Notes: generated by a model from the sequence alone, not told the origin. DNA of 55,797 bases from Acidimicrobiia bacterium (GCA_020846855.1 JADLDD010000006.1:1-55797), one strand, 5' to 3'. Counted from the first letter of the stretch, positions 7,912 to 18,653 are shown. Program-made: numbers and translations.

Positions 7912-7985
7912 AGCCGGAGGTCGGAGTCGAACCGACGACCTGCCGCTTACAAGGCGGCTGCTCTGACCAGCTGAGCTACTCCGGC
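7912..7985 (-). tRNA. tRNA-Thr (anticodon UGU)
   Basis: 74-nt cloverleaf: acceptor GCCGGAG/CTCCGGC, D stem GCTC/GAGC, anticodon stem GCCGC/GCGGC with loop CTTGTAA (anticodon TGT, reads ACA), T arm with TTCGACT, discriminator T. CCA is not encoded. The first 10 nt overlap the end of rlmB, whose TAG stop is formed by tRNA positions 8-10, so RNA processing must cut inside the rlmB coding sequence. Confidence 0.95.
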
Positions 7986-8758
7986 CGCCCCGCGACGCTA
8001 CCCGACCGCCGTCGCGCCACCTCGAAGCACGCCACCGCCGCCGCCGCCGCCACGTTCAGCGACGCGGTGCGACCGGCGAGCGGGATGGCGGCCAGGACGT
8101 CGCAGCGCCGCCGGGCGAGGCGCGACAGGCCGCGCCCCTCCGCACCGAGGACGACGACGAGCGGCCGGTCGGCGAGCTCGAGGTCGTGGATGCTGGTGGC
8201 ACCACCCGCCTCCAGCCCCACGCCCCACAGCCCGGCCCGCGCCGCGCGCTCCAGGGCGGCGGGAACCCCGGCCACGGTCGCGACCGGGAGGTGCTCCACC
8301 GCACCGGCGGCGGCCTTCACCGCGGCGGGTGAGAGGCGAGCGGCGCGGTGGCGCGGCAGCAGCGCCCCGGTGGCGCCCGCCGCCTCGGCGCTTCGCAGCA
8401 CGGCCCCGAGGTTGCCCGGGTCGGTCACGCCGTCGAGGGCGACGAGGAACGCTCCCGGGTCGGCGAGGAGGTCGTCGAGGTCGGCCTCGGGGACAGGGTC
8501 GGCGTGGGCGATGACCCCCTGGTGCGCCTCGGTGAGCGCGGCGCCCGCCAGCCGGGCCGGATCGACCGTCCGGACGGAGACCCCGGCGCTCCGCGCCGCG
8601 GCCGCGATCTCGTCGAGGAGGGCGCTGGGCGCCAGGCCGGTGGCCATCTCGACGCGCCGGACCCGGCGGCGGCCGGCGACCAGCAGCTCGCGCACCGCCC
8701 GGCGCCCCTCGACCCGCTCGCCGCCGAGGCCCGCCTGCGGTCGCCCCCTGCGGTTCAC
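7976..8758 (-). CDS. rlmB: 23S rRNA 2'-O-methyltransferase, RlmB/TrmH family
   Basis: SPOUT-class methyltransferase predicted to methylate the ribose of G2251 in 23S rRNA using SAM; 260 aa. The N-terminal substrate-binding domain (about 1-95) is followed by the SPOUT knot with VALDGVTDPGNLGAVLRSAEA (motif 1), LGAEGRGLS (motif 2) and IPLAGRTASLNVA (motif 3), the SAM-binding knot. The GTG start overlaps the cysS stop (GTGA). Pairing with cysS and ispD/ispF is widespread in actinobacteria. The 3' end runs into tRNA-Thr. TrmH-family tRNA activity is the alternative. Confidence 0.88.
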   Translation of the reverse strand: MNRRGRPQAGLGGERVEGRRAVRELLVAGRRRVRRVEMATGLAPSALLDEIAAAARSAGVSVRTVDPARLAGAALTEAHQGVIAHADPVPEADLDDLLADPGAFLVALDGVTDPGNLGAVLRSAEAAGATGALLPRHRAARLSPAAVKAAAGAVEHLPVATVAGVPAALERAARAGLWGVGLEAGGATSIHDLELADRPLVVVLGAEGRGLSRLARRRCDVLAAIPLAGRTASLNVAAAAAVACFEVARRRSGSVAGRPE

Positions 8759-10155
8759 CGGTCGTGGCGCCAGACGGTTCCCGCCGGCGTGTCCTCGAGG
8801 ACCACCCCCCGGGCGGCCAGCTCGCCGCGTATCCGGTCGGCCTCGGGGAAGTCGCGGTCCTGGCGCGCCGCGTCGCGCCGGCGCACGAGCTCGTCGATCT
8901 CGGCCTCCTCGGGATCGCCGCCGTCGGGGCCGGGACCGGGGCGGGCCGGGTCGAGGTCGAGGCCCAGGGCGCCGGCCGTCTCGACGACCGCGGCGACGAG
9001 CGACGCGGCGCGCCCGGTGTCGCCCGCATCGACGGCCACGTTGGCGGCCTTCACGGCGTCGAAGACCACGCCCAGCGCCGAGGGGGTGTGGAAGTCGTCG
9101 TCCATGGCGGCGCGGAACGCGTCGCGGACCGCTTCGTCGGCGACCGCGGTGGCGGGGTCGATCCCCGCGGCCCGGGCCCGGCGGACGGCGGCGTCGAGGC
9201 CGTCGACGGCCCGCTCGGCACCGCCGAGCACCGCCGGCCCGAGCTCGGTCTGCGACCGGTAGTGCGTCTGGAGGACGGCGAGGCGGAACGCCCGCCCTCC
9301 GTGCGCGTCGAGCGCTTCGGCCAGGGTCGTGAAGTTGCCGAGCGACTTCGACATCTTCTCGCCGGCCACCATGACCATCCCGGAGTGGATCCAGTGGCGG
9401 GCGAAGGCGTGGCCGGCCGCTTCGGCCTGGGCCCGTTCGTTCTCGTGGTGCGGGAAGGCGAGGTCGTCGCCGCCGCCGTGGATGTCGAACCCCTCGCCGA
9501 GGAGGTCGAGCGACATCGCCGAGCACTCGATGTGCCACCCCGGGCGCCCCGGCCCCCAGGGGGAGTCCCACGACGGCTCACCGGGCTTGGCGGCCTTCCA
9601 CAACGCGAAGTCGACCGGGCTGCGCTTGCGCTCGTCGACGTCGACACGCGATCCGGCCGCCTCCAGCAGGTCTTCGAGGCGGCGCCCCGAGAGCTGCCCG
9701 TAGCCCGGGTAGCTGTCGACCGCGAAGTAGACGCCCTCCCCTTCGACCGCGTAGGCGTGGCCCGAGTCGACGAGTTCCTCCACCAGGGCGAGCATCCGGG
9801 GCACGTAGCCCGTGGCGTGGGGCGCCTCGTCGGGACGCGCGACCCCGAGGCGGTCGAGCTCGTGCCAGTAGGCGTCGGTGAACCGGGCGGCGATCTCGGG
9901 TTCGGACACACCCTCGGCGGCCGCCCGGGCGATGATCTTGTCGTCGACGTCGGTGACGTTGCTCACGTAGGTCACCCGGAACCCGCGCCACTCGAGGTAG
10001 CGGCGGATCGTGTCGAAGACGACCGCGGTACGACCGTGGCCCAGGTGGGGTACGTCGTAGACGGTCGGGCCGCAGACGTACATCGACACCCGGCCCGGCC
10101 GGGCGGGCTCGAACGGCACCGACCGGCGCGCCAGGGTGTCGTGGATCCGCAGCAT
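8755..10155 (-). CDS. cysS: Cysteinyl-tRNA synthetase
   Basis: Class I synthetase that charges tRNA-Cys; 466 aa, a full-length bacterial form. C28 in CGPTVYD, C211, H236 and E240 form the zinc site that selects cysteine. HLGH (37-40) is the HIGH motif and KMSKS is at 267-271. The C-terminal anticodon domain and DALR-like helices are complete. The paralogue MshC of mycothiol synthesis shares the core, but the length and C-terminal domain fit CysS. ATG 10155 has TAGCCT 6 nt upstream and no ribosome binding site. rlmB overlaps its stop. Confidence 0.95.
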   Translation of the reverse strand: MLRIHDTLARRSVPFEPARPGRVSMYVCGPTVYDVPHLGHGRTAVVFDTIRRYLEWRGFRVTYVSNVTDVDDKIIARAAAEGVSEPEIAARFTDAYWHELDRLGVARPDEAPHATGYVPRMLALVEELVDSGHAYAVEGEGVYFAVDSYPGYGQLSGRRLEDLLEAAGSRVDVDERKRSPVDFALWKAAKPGEPSWDSPWGPGRPGWHIECSAMSLDLLGEGFDIHGGGDDLAFPHHENERAQAEAAGHAFARHWIHSGMVMVAGEKMSKSLGNFTTLAEALDAHGGRAFRLAVLQTHYRSQTELGPAVLGGAERAVDGLDAAVRRARAAGIDPATAVADEAVRDAFRAAMDDDFHTPSALGVVFDAVKAANVAVDAGDTGRAASLVAAVVETAGALGLDLDPARPGPGPDGGDPEEAEIDELVRRRDAARQDRDFPEADRIRGELAARGVVLEDTPAGTVWRHDR

Positions 10156-10161
10156 GGGCGC

Positions 10162-10167
10162 AGGCTA
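10162..10167 (-). promoter_or_regulatory. -10 element for leaderless cysS
   Basis: Minus-strand TAGCCT ends 6 nt before the cysS ATG at 10155, leaving no room for a ribosome binding site. Confidence 0.45.
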
Positions 10168-10189
10168 CCGGGGAGGTCGGGTCGCCCCT

Positions 10190-10687
10190 TCAGCCCGCTT
10201 CGAGCAGCGCCACCGCCCAGGCGGCGATCCCCTCCGCCCGGCCGATCGCACCGAGGCCCTCGGCGCGCTTCGGCTTCACGCTCACGTGGACGCCGGTGCC
10301 GAGCGGTTCCGCTGCGGGGTGCACGGCCCGGGCGAGGTTCTCGACCATGGCCGCCAGGTGGGGGGCGAGGTGGGGCCTCTCGGCGGCCACCACGACGTCG
10401 ATGTTGACCACCCACCAGCCGGCGGTGGCGACCCGCCGGGCGACGTCACCCAGCAGCGCGATCGAGGACGCACCCCGGGTGGCCTCCTCGCCGGCCGGGA
10501 AGAGCGAGCCGAGGTCGCCGAGCCCGGCGGCCCCGAGGAGTGCGTCGGCCGCGGCGTGGGCCACCACGTCGGCGTCGGAGTGGCCCACGAGGCCCGGGCC
10601 GTCGATGGTCACCCCGCCGATCACGAGGTCGCGCCCGTCGTCGCCGAAGGGGTGGACGTCGAACCCCAGGCCGACCCGGTTCGTCAT
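10190..10687 (-). CDS. ispF: 2-C-methyl-D-erythritol 2,4-cyclodiphosphate synthase
   Basis: Fifth enzyme of the MEP isoprenoid pathway; cyclises CDP-ME 2-phosphate and releases CMP. 165 aa, standard length. Metal ligands D10 and H12 in GFDVHPF; the family loop GHSDADVVAHAAADALLG; and the C-terminal VSVKPKRAEGLGAIGR. ATG 10687 lies 7 bp after the ispD stop, so the two form a transcription unit, as in many bacteria. The product feeds IPP/DMAPP, substrate of the polyprenyl synthase at 18863. Confidence 0.95.
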   Translation of the reverse strand: MTNRVGLGFDVHPFGDDGRDLVIGGVTIDGPGLVGHSDADVVAHAAADALLGAAGLGDLGSLFPAGEEATRGASSIALLGDVARRVATAGWWVVNIDVVVAAERPHLAPHLAAMVENLARAVHPAAEPLGTGVHVSVKPKRAEGLGAIGRAEGIAAWAVALLEAG

Positions 10688-10694
10688 CGGTCGG

Positions 10695-11372
10695 TCACCG
10701 GCCCGTGGCCCACTCGGCCGCCCGCCGGCCCAGGAGCGCCTCGGCGATCTCGAGGTCGGCCGGGGCGGTGATCTTGATGTTGAACGGGTCACCCGGCACC
10801 ACGACCACCCGCCCCCCGTCGTCCTCGATCAGCGCGGCGTCGTCGGTGGCGTCGCCGTGGCCGGCGTGGGCCCGGCGCAGAGCCCCCGCGTCGAAGGCCT
10901 GCGGCGTCTGCACGGCCACCAGACCGGAGCGGTCGACGGTGGCCACGACCCGGTCACCCTCGACGCGCTTGAGGGTGTCGGAGACGGGCAGTCCCGGCAC
11001 CGCGCCCGCCGCGCCGGCCCTGACCCCCTCGACCACGGCGCGGAAGAGGGCCGCGTGCGCCAGGGGGCGGGCGGCGTCGTGGACGACGATCACCTCGGCG
11101 TCGGCCGGTACGTGGGCGAGGCCGGCCCGGACCGACCCGGTGCGCGTGGACGCACCCTCGACCACCAGGTCGGCTCGTGGTCCGGTGCCCGACCCGGGGT
11201 GGGGCGGCACCGACCGCCCGGAGGCCGGGACGACCAGCACCACGCGGCCGCACGTGCGGGCCGCCCGCACCGAGTGGTCGACGACCCGGACGTCGCCCAA
11301 CGCGGCGAACTGCTTGGCCCCACCGAAGCGCGTCCCGCTCCCGCCCGCCACCACCACGACCCACACGCTCAT
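10695..11372 (-). CDS. ispD: 2-C-methyl-D-erythritol 4-phosphate cytidylyltransferase
   Basis: Third enzyme of the MEP pathway; makes CDP-ME from MEP and CTP. 225 aa. Nucleotide-binding loop VVVAGGSGTRFGGAKQF at the N-terminus, VHDAARPL, and the C-terminal GDPFNIKITAPADLEIAE are family signatures. It is divergent from the Crp-type regulator and is followed by ispF. In mycobacteria carD precedes ispD; here that slot is taken by the divergent regulator. A CATACT hexamer lies 7 nt before the ATG. Confidence 0.94.
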   Translation of the reverse strand: MSVWVVVVAGGSGTRFGGAKQFAALGDVRVVDHSVRAARTCGRVVLVVPASGRSVPPHPGSGTGPRADLVVEGASTRTGSVRAGLAHVPADAEVIVVHDAARPLAHAALFRAVVEGVRAGAAGAVPGLPVSDTLKRVEGDRVVATVDRSGLVAVQTPQAFDAGALRRAHAGHGDATDDAALIEDDGGRVVVVPGDPFNIKITAPADLEIAEALLGRRAAEWATGR

Positions 11373-11379
11373 CGCCGCC

Positions 11380-11385
11380 AGTATG
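11380..11385 (-). promoter_or_regulatory. -10-like element for leaderless ispD
   Basis: Minus-strand CATACT lies 7 nt upstream of the ispD ATG. It keeps the A at -11 and T at -7, and no ribosome binding site is visible. Confidence 0.4.
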
Positions 11386-11415
11386 GCTTCCCGGCGGCGT
11401 CACCGGAGGGGTCGG

Positions 11416-11421
11416 TAACCT
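11416..11421 (+). promoter_or_regulatory. -10 element of the Crp-type regulator
   Basis: TAACCT is followed by a 23-nt leader carrying GGAGG (11436-11440) 4 nt before the GTG start. Unlike most genes here, this start has a clear ribosome binding site. Confidence 0.45.
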
Positions 11422-11444
11422 GGCGGCGCACCCCCGGAGGTTCC

Positions 11445-12110
11445 GTGCCCGCACGCCGCCTACTCGACGCCACCGAGCTCTTCGCCGCCCTCCCCGGCGC
11501 CGTGGTGGAGGAGCTCGGAGAGCTGGTTGAGGAGCGCTCGTTCACGCGCGGCGACCTGGTCTTCCGGCAGGGCGATCCGTCCGAGTCCCTCTACGTGGTG
11601 CTGGAGGGCCGGGTCGCGATCTCCACCCGCTCCAGCGACGGCCGCGAGTCGGTGGTGGCCGTGCTCGAGGCCGGGGGCCTCTTCGGGGAGCTCGGGGTGT
11701 TCGACGGCGAGCCGAGGTCGGCCGACGTGCGGGCGCTCACCGACTGCACGCTGGCCGCGCTGGCCTACGACCACGTCCGCCGCGCGATCGACGACCGGCC
11801 CGAGATCCTCCGGACCATCGTGCGGCTCCTGGCCCAGCGCCTGCGCGCCACCGACGAAGCGCTCGCCGACGCGGTGTTCCTCGACGTCCCCGCCCGCACG
11901 GCCAAGCGCCTCCTCGAGCTCGCCGGCGACCAGGACGACTTCCGGATCCCGCTCACGCAGGAGGAGCTGGCCGGGCTCGTCGGCGCGTCGCGCGAGAGGG
12001 TCAACAAGGCCATCGCCCTCTTCACACGTCTCGGCTGGTTGGAGACCCTCGGGCGGGGCCGCTACCGCATCCTCGACCGGGAGTCGATGACGTTCAGGGC
12101 CCGGGCCTGA
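11445..12110 (+). CDS. Crp/Fnr-family transcription regulator
   Basis: 221 aa. An N-terminal cyclic-nucleotide-binding beta-roll (about 15-125) with GDLVFRQGDPSESLYVVLEG and the phosphate-binding cassette region FGELGVFDGEPRSAD; a dimerisation helix; then a winged helix-turn-helix (about 170-200) with LTQEELAGLVGASRERVNKAI. The retained FGEL...PRSA segment suggests that it can bind a cyclic nucleotide, like mycobacterial Crp/GlxR. GTG start with GGAGG. Its last 17 bases overlap the convergent hydrolase gene. Targets cannot be read from this window. Confidence 0.88.
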   Translation: MPARRLLDATELFAALPGAVVEELGELVEERSFTRGDLVFRQGDPSESLYVVLEGRVAISTRSSDGRESVVAVLEAGGLFGELGVFDGEPRSADVRALTDCTLAALAYDHVRRAIDDRPEILRTIVRLLAQRLRATDEALADAVFLDVPARTAKRLLELAGDQDDFRIPLTQEELAGLVGASRERVNKAIALFTRLGWLETLGRGRYRILDRESMTFRARA

Positions 12111-12837
12111 GGAACGCGAGGGCCCGGCTCCACGCGTCGGCGGCGTCGTCGGACCGGTGGGCCGGCCGGTCGGGGTCGTGGACGAAACCGTGCTCGGCGC
12201 CGGGGTAGACGACGATCTCGCAGTCGGGGCGGGCGGACCACGCCGCGCGGAGGGCATCCACGTCGGCGTCGGGGACGAACGCGTCGGCGCCGCCCATGAC
12301 GGCGAGCGTGGGGCAGACGTCGGCGGCCCCGTCGAGCGGCTCGCCCTGGCCGGGACCCCGCCACCCCTCGGGGAGGCGGACCATGCCGTAGAACGCCACC
12401 GCCCGGTCGAAGCGGCCCCGGGCCGCGGCCTTGAGGGTGTACATGCCTCCCATGCAGAAGCCCATGACCGCCATCCCGGCCACGTCGTCGGTGACCACGA
12501 GGAAGTCGGCGGCCCGCTCCAGGTCGCCGACCTGGAGGTCGTCGGACAGGCCGGAGACCTGCCCCATCCGGGCCTCCAGGTCGAGTTGGTCGCGCTCCCC
12601 CGCCGGGACCCGGGCGAACGGCTCGGTGGCGCAGACCGCGAAGCCGTGGGTCGCGAGACGGCGGCACAGGTCGGAGAAGAGCGGCCGCAGGCCGCCGATG
12701 TCGGGATGGACGACCAGGCCGCCCGTGGGAATCCCCTCCGGGCGGGCATGGACGGCGTCGACAGGAGTGCCGTCGGCGCCCTCCAGGATCAGGTGTTCGA
12801 CCTCTACCGCGTGGGGCCCCTCGGCCAGAGCTGCCAT
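12094..12837 (-). CDS. Dienelactone hydrolase family protein
   Basis: Alpha/beta hydrolase of 247 aa. Nucleophile C128 in GFCMGG, acid D190 in FVPDAD, and H216 in AEHGF form the Cys-Asp-His triad of dienelactone hydrolases. The substrate is unknown; there are no aromatic-degradation genes nearby, so a housekeeping esterase role is as likely as ring-cleavage metabolism. TAGCTT lies 8 nt before the ATG and no ribosome binding site is seen. It overlaps the 3' end of the Crp-type regulator by 17 bases on the opposite strand. Confidence 0.82.
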   Translation of the reverse strand: MAALAEGPHAVEVEHLILEGADGTPVDAVHARPEGIPTGGLVVHPDIGGLRPLFSDLCRRLATHGFAVCATEPFARVPAGERDQLDLEARMGQVSGLSDDLQVGDLERAADFLVVTDDVAGMAVMGFCMGGMYTLKAAARGRFDRAVAFYGMVRLPEGWRGPGQGEPLDGAADVCPTLAVMGGADAFVPDADVDALRAAWSARPDCEIVVYPGAEHGFVHDPDRPAHRSDDAADAWSRALAFLRPGP

Positions 12838-12845
12838 GGCTCCGA

Positions 12846-12851
12846 AAGCTA
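12846..12851 (-). promoter_or_regulatory. -10 element for leaderless dienelactone hydrolase gene
   Basis: Minus-strand TAGCTT ends 8 nt before the ATG at 12837; disA ends just upstream at 12865. Confidence 0.4.
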
Positions 12852-12864
12852 GCCCGGTGGGCCG

Positions 12865-13938
12865 TTACTCGTAGCGCTCGAGGATCGACGTCTCGGCGAG
12901 GCGCGAGAGGTTGTCCTTGATGGCCCGGGCCCGGGCCTCGCCGATGCCCTCGACCTGGACGAGGTCCGCGACGCCGGCCCGCAGGATCTTGCTCAGGCCC
13001 GAGAACCGCTCCACCACCCGCTCGGCCACGACCTCGGGAAGGCGCGGGATCTTGAGCAGGAGCCGGTAGCCCCGGGGTTGGAGCGGCGTGTCGGAGTTGA
13101 CGTCGGCGGGGAGGTGGAGCACGGCCGAGGTCTCGTGGAGGTCGAGGAGCTGCTCGGTGGAGAGCGACGAGAGCCGCCGTAGGGCGTCGTCGAGCTCGTA
13201 GCCCGCCGACGGGCGGAAGTAGTCCTTGACCACGAGCCGGCGGTCGTCGGCGACCCCTCCCATCAGCTCCTCGAGCTGGAGCAGGACCAGCCGGCCGTCG
13301 GCACCGAGGTCGACCACGTAGCCCTCGATCTCCTCGGCGATGCGCCTCACCATCTCGGCCCGTTGGAGCACCGAGGCGACGTCGCGCAGGGTCACGAGGT
13401 CCTCGACCTCCAGCGCGGACAGGGAGCTGCTGACGCCGTCGAGGCGGGCCCGGTAGCGCTCCAGGATCTGGAGCGCCTGATCGGCCCGGGCCAGGACCCG
13501 GGCGATCGGTTCGAGGGTGTGCTTCTCGCCGCCCCGGTAGATGGCCACCACCGACATGTCCTCGGAGACCGTTATCACCGGGACGTCGATCTGGCGGGAC
13601 ACGCGCTCCGCGGTTCGGTGGCGGGTCCCGGTCTCCGACGTGGGGACGCCGGGATCCGGCATCAGGTGGACGTTGGCGCGGGCGATGCGCGAGGCATCGG
13701 GGGCGAGGATGATCGCTCCGTCCATCTTGGCCAGCTCGGAGAGCCGCTGGGGCGAGAACTCGGCGTCGAGGTGGAATCCGCCCGAGCACAGCTTGGTGAC
13801 CTCGCTGCCGTCGCCGACGACGATGAGGGCGCCCATCTTGGCCTGGAGGATGCGGTCGAGGCCGTCGCGCAGCGGGCGGCCCGGTGCCACCAGGCGCAGC
13901 CCGGCCAGGAGCCGCTCCGAGCGGGGTTGGCCGACCAC
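12865..13938 (-). CDS. disA: Diadenylate cyclase / DNA integrity scanning protein
   Basis: Condenses two ATP to cyclic di-AMP and binds branched DNA; 357 aa from GTG 13938, close to the 358 aa of mycobacterial DisA. The DAC domain (about 10-150) contains the catalytic motifs DGA (73-75) and RHR (106-108, within GTRHRTAE). A helical linker follows, then a C-terminal helix-hairpin-helix DNA-binding domain (about 310-350). TATCGT lies 6 nt before this GTG, suggesting leaderless translation; an in-frame TTG at 13953 would overlap radA. Directly downstream of radA, a conserved pair. c-di-AMP commonly controls potassium uptake, relevant to the KimA/TrkA genes at 47-50 kb. Confidence 0.93.
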   Translation of the reverse strand: MVGQPRSERLLAGLRLVAPGRPLRDGLDRILQAKMGALIVVGDGSEVTKLCSGGFHLDAEFSPQRLSELAKMDGAIILAPDASRIARANVHLMPDPGVPTSETGTRHRTAERVSRQIDVPVITVSEDMSVVAIYRGGEKHTLEPIARVLARADQALQILERYRARLDGVSSSLSALEVEDLVTLRDVASVLQRAEMVRRIAEEIEGYVVDLGADGRLVLLQLEELMGGVADDRRLVVKDYFRPSAGYELDDALRRLSSLSTEQLLDLHETSAVLHLPADVNSDTPLQPRGYRLLLKIPRLPEVVAERVVERFSGLSKILRAGVADLVQVEGIGEARARAIKDNLSRLAETSILERYE

Positions 13939-13942
13939 GGGT

Positions 13943-15289
13943 TCACGATACAACTCCCAGGGCCTGGCCCACGTCGGCGACGGGGACGAGCTCGACCCCG
14001 GCCGGCGCGGAGCCGGGAGGGGTCGACGCGGGGACTAGCACGTGGCGGAAGCCGAGGCGGGCCGCCTCGGCTACGCGCCGGGCCGCCTGCCGGGCCTGGC
14101 GCACCTCACCGCCGAGACCTATCTCCCCCACCGCGGCCACCGACGCCGGGACCGGGACGCCGGACCGGGCCGAGGCCAGGGCCAGCGCCAACGCCAGGTC
14201 GGCGCCCGGGTCGGCGGCGCGGATCCCCCCGGCGACGCTGGCGAAGACGTCGAAGGCGCCGAGGTCCACCCCGGCCCGGCGCTCCAGGACCGCGAGCACC
14301 GTCGCCAGGCGGCGGCTCTCCACACCCTGGGCCGACCGGCGGGGCGCCGGGGCGCCGGTGCGGGCGACGAGGGCCTGCACCTCGACGAGCAGCGGCCGCG
14401 CGCCCTCCACGATGGGCGCCACCACCGAGCCGGGGGTCCCGGGCCGCCGGTCGGCCAGGAACAGCACCGACGGGTCGGCGACCGTGTGCAGGCCGTCGTC
14501 GGACATCTCGAAGAGGCCGAGCTCCTGGGTGGAGCCGAAGCGGTGCTTCAGCGCGTGGAGCGTCCGCAGAGACTGGTGGCGGTCGCCCTCGAAGGCGAGG
14601 ACGGTGTCGACGACGTGCTCGAGCAGGCGGGGCCCGGCCAGGCCGCCCTCCTTGGTCACGTGGCCGACGAGCAGCACCGCTATCCCCGACTCCTTGGCCA
14701 GCCGGACCAGCCGCTGCGCCCCGTCGCGGACCTGGGCGACCGAGCCGGCGGCCCCGGGCTGGTCCGGGTCGACGACGGTCTGGACGGAGTCCACCGCGAC
14801 GACGTTCGGCCCCAGCTCCTCGGCGTGGGCGACGATCGACGGCAGGGAGGTCTCCGAGAGGAGGTACAGATCGCCGCCCAGGCTCCCGACGCGCTCGGCC
14901 CGGCCGTGGACCTGGACCGGAGACTCCTCGGCGCTCACCAGGAGGCATCGGGCACCGGCGGCGGCCATCGCGCCGAGGGCCTGGAGCACGAGGGTGCTCT
15001 TGCCCATGCCGGGCTCACCCCCCAGCAGGGTCACCGAGCCCGGGGCGAGGCCGCCGCCGAGCACCCGGTCGAGCTCGGCCACTCCGGTGGGGAGGACCGC
15101 GTCCCGATCACGCTCGACGTCGGCGAGCCGCACGGGCGCAGGGCCACCCGCCACCGGGCGGGACCGGGCAGCGGCCCGGCTCGGGGCGGCGGCGACCATC
15201 GTGTTCCACGCGCCGCACCCGGGGCAGCGACCGACCCACCGCGGGGCCCGACCTCCGCACTCCCGGCAGCGAACGGCAGTTCGATCCAT
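13943..15289 (-). CDS. radA: DNA repair protein RadA/Sms
   Basis: RecA-like ATPase that promotes branch migration in recombination; 448 aa. N-terminal Cys4 zinc finger (C8, C11, C22, C25), Walker A GGEPGMGKST (90-99), the family motif read as KHRFG (248-252, usually KNRFG), and a C-terminal Lon-like domain with the serine-containing FASVAGGIRAADP segment. ATG 15289 has TAGCGT 7 nt upstream and no good ribosome binding site, so I prefer it to an upstream extension. Followed by disA, which in Bacillus is inhibited by RadA. Asn-to-His in KNRFG is the only oddity. Confidence 0.94.
   Translation of the reverse strand: MDRTAVRCRECGGRAPRWVGRCPGCGAWNTMVAAAPSRAAARSRPVAGGPAPVRLADVERDRDAVLPTGVAELDRVLGGGLAPGSVTLLGGEPGMGKSTLVLQALGAMAAAGARCLLVSAEESPVQVHGRAERVGSLGGDLYLLSETSLPSIVAHAEELGPNVVAVDSVQTVVDPDQPGAAGSVAQVRDGAQRLVRLAKESGIAVLLVGHVTKEGGLAGPRLLEHVVDTVLAFEGDRHQSLRTLHALKHRFGSTQELGLFEMSDDGLHTVADPSVLFLADRRPGTPGSVVAPIVEGARPLLVEVQALVARTGAPAPRRSAQGVESRRLATVLAVLERRAGVDLGAFDVFASVAGGIRAADPGADLALALALASARSGVPVPASVAAVGEIGLGGEVRQARQAARRVAEAARLGFRHVLVPASTPPGSAPAGVELVPVADVGQALGVVS
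13945..13950 (-). promoter_or_regulatory. -10 element for disA
   Basis: Minus-strand TATCGT, overlapping the end of radA, is 6 nt before GTG 13938. It would allow disA expression independent of radA. Confidence 0.4.
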
Positions 15290-15296
15290 GCCTTGC

Positions 15297-15302
15297 ACGC
15301 TA
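15297..15302 (-). promoter_or_regulatory. -10 element for leaderless radA
   Basis: Minus-strand TAGCGT, whose TAG is also the stop codon of the lipoprotein gene, ends 7 nt before the radA ATG. Confidence 0.4.
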
Positions 15303-16067
15303 GCGGGAGGGTGTGACGCCACCTCCCGAGGCCCGGCGCCGGCGCCGGGACGCGAGCTCCCCGGCCACACCGATCCCCAGCGCGCCCAGGACCAGCAAAC
15401 CCCCGACCGCCCAGGCCACCACCCTCCGCACCTCGACCGAGGAGGCCCCGGCCTCGATCCGGGCCGTCCGGCCGGGCGTGACCGTCCACGTCCGCGCCCG
15501 GGTCCCGGGGAGCTCGACCCGCACCGCCAGGCGCACCGCCGGCTCGAGGCCCTCGTTCATCCGCCGCTCGAGCGCGACCGGATCGATCCCGGCCGCGGCC
15601 AGGCGCTTCGACAGCTCGGCGTCGGAGGTCACGCCGGCCGAGAGACGGCTCAGGTCGGCGGTCGCGGTGAGCTCCGTCCGGGTCGAGAACGCGCCGGCTC
15701 GACGCGAGACCCGGAGCTCGCGCAGCGGCCCGTCGGGACCGGCGAGCTGCTCCACGACGGCCGAGGCGCCGGCAGGGTCGGTGAACGGCTTCTCGATCGT
15801 CAGCACCGCGCCGGTGGGAGGGTCGCCGGCGACGGCCCAGCGCGCCGACCAGCCGGCCCGGCGTAGGTCGTCGAGGCGGACGGCGTCGTCGACGCGGCGG
15901 GAGCCGGCCGCGAGCGCCGCCAGCGCCTCACGGTCGAGGCGCACCTCGGCCCGGACGACCCCGGAACCCGAACGCTCGACCCGGACGACGACGGTCGCGT
16001 CGACCCCGCATCCGGCGAGCAGCAACGCGACGAGCGCGACGGCGGCGACGATCGGGCGGCGCGACAA
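15300..16067 (-). CDS. LppM-like lipoprotein (DUF3153)
   Basis: 255 aa. A lipoprotein signal with lipobox LLAGC (C20), then an extracytoplasmic beta-rich domain with alternating charged strands (about 25-205) resembling the DUF3153/LppM family, and a C-terminal membrane helix (about 217-237) followed by an Arg-rich cytoplasmic tail. It is therefore anchored twice. The start is TTG 16067 with GAGG 9 nt upstream. The gene lies between clpC and radA in the same direction. The molecular function is unknown; mycobacterial LppM affects phagocytosis, but that cannot be transferred here. Confidence 0.72.
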   Translation of the reverse strand: MSRRPIVAAVALVALLLAGCGVDATVVVRVERSGSGVVRAEVRLDREALAALAAGSRRVDDAVRLDDLRRAGWSARWAVAGDPPTGAVLTIEKPFTDPAGASAVVEQLAGPDGPLRELRVSRRAGAFSTRTELTATADLSRLSAGVTSDAELSKRLAAAGIDPVALERRMNEGLEPAVRLAVRVELPGTRARTWTVTPGRTARIEAGASSVEVRRVVAWAVGGLLVLGALGIGVAGELASRRRRRASGGGVTPSR

Positions 16068-16100
16068 GGCCGGGATCCTCGCGCCCCGGCCCCGGCCGGT

Positions 16101-18590
<2,490 letters not shown>

Positions 18591-18647
18591 CCGACAAACC
18601 GCCTCTCTCGGATCCTGACGGATCCTCACCGCGCCGGTGGTGGGTCC

Positions 18648-18653
18648 AGTGTA
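18648..18653 (-). promoter_or_regulatory. -10 element of clpC
   Basis: Minus-strand TACACT predicts a start near 18641 and a leader of about 50 nt. The -35 is not obvious. The leader holds two near-copies of GGATCCG (direct repeat) upstream of the ribosome binding site. Confidence 0.45.

Noticed and set aside
7912-7985. tRNA-Thr as an integration site with a mobile element
   Set aside because: No integrase, no direct repeat of the tRNA end and no foreign-looking DNA next to it; the second tRNA-Thr at 37298 is likewise clean.
8755-10155. MshC (mycothiol ligase) instead of CysS
   Set aside because: The gene has the full C-terminal anticodon region, and it lies beside rlmB as cysS usually does.
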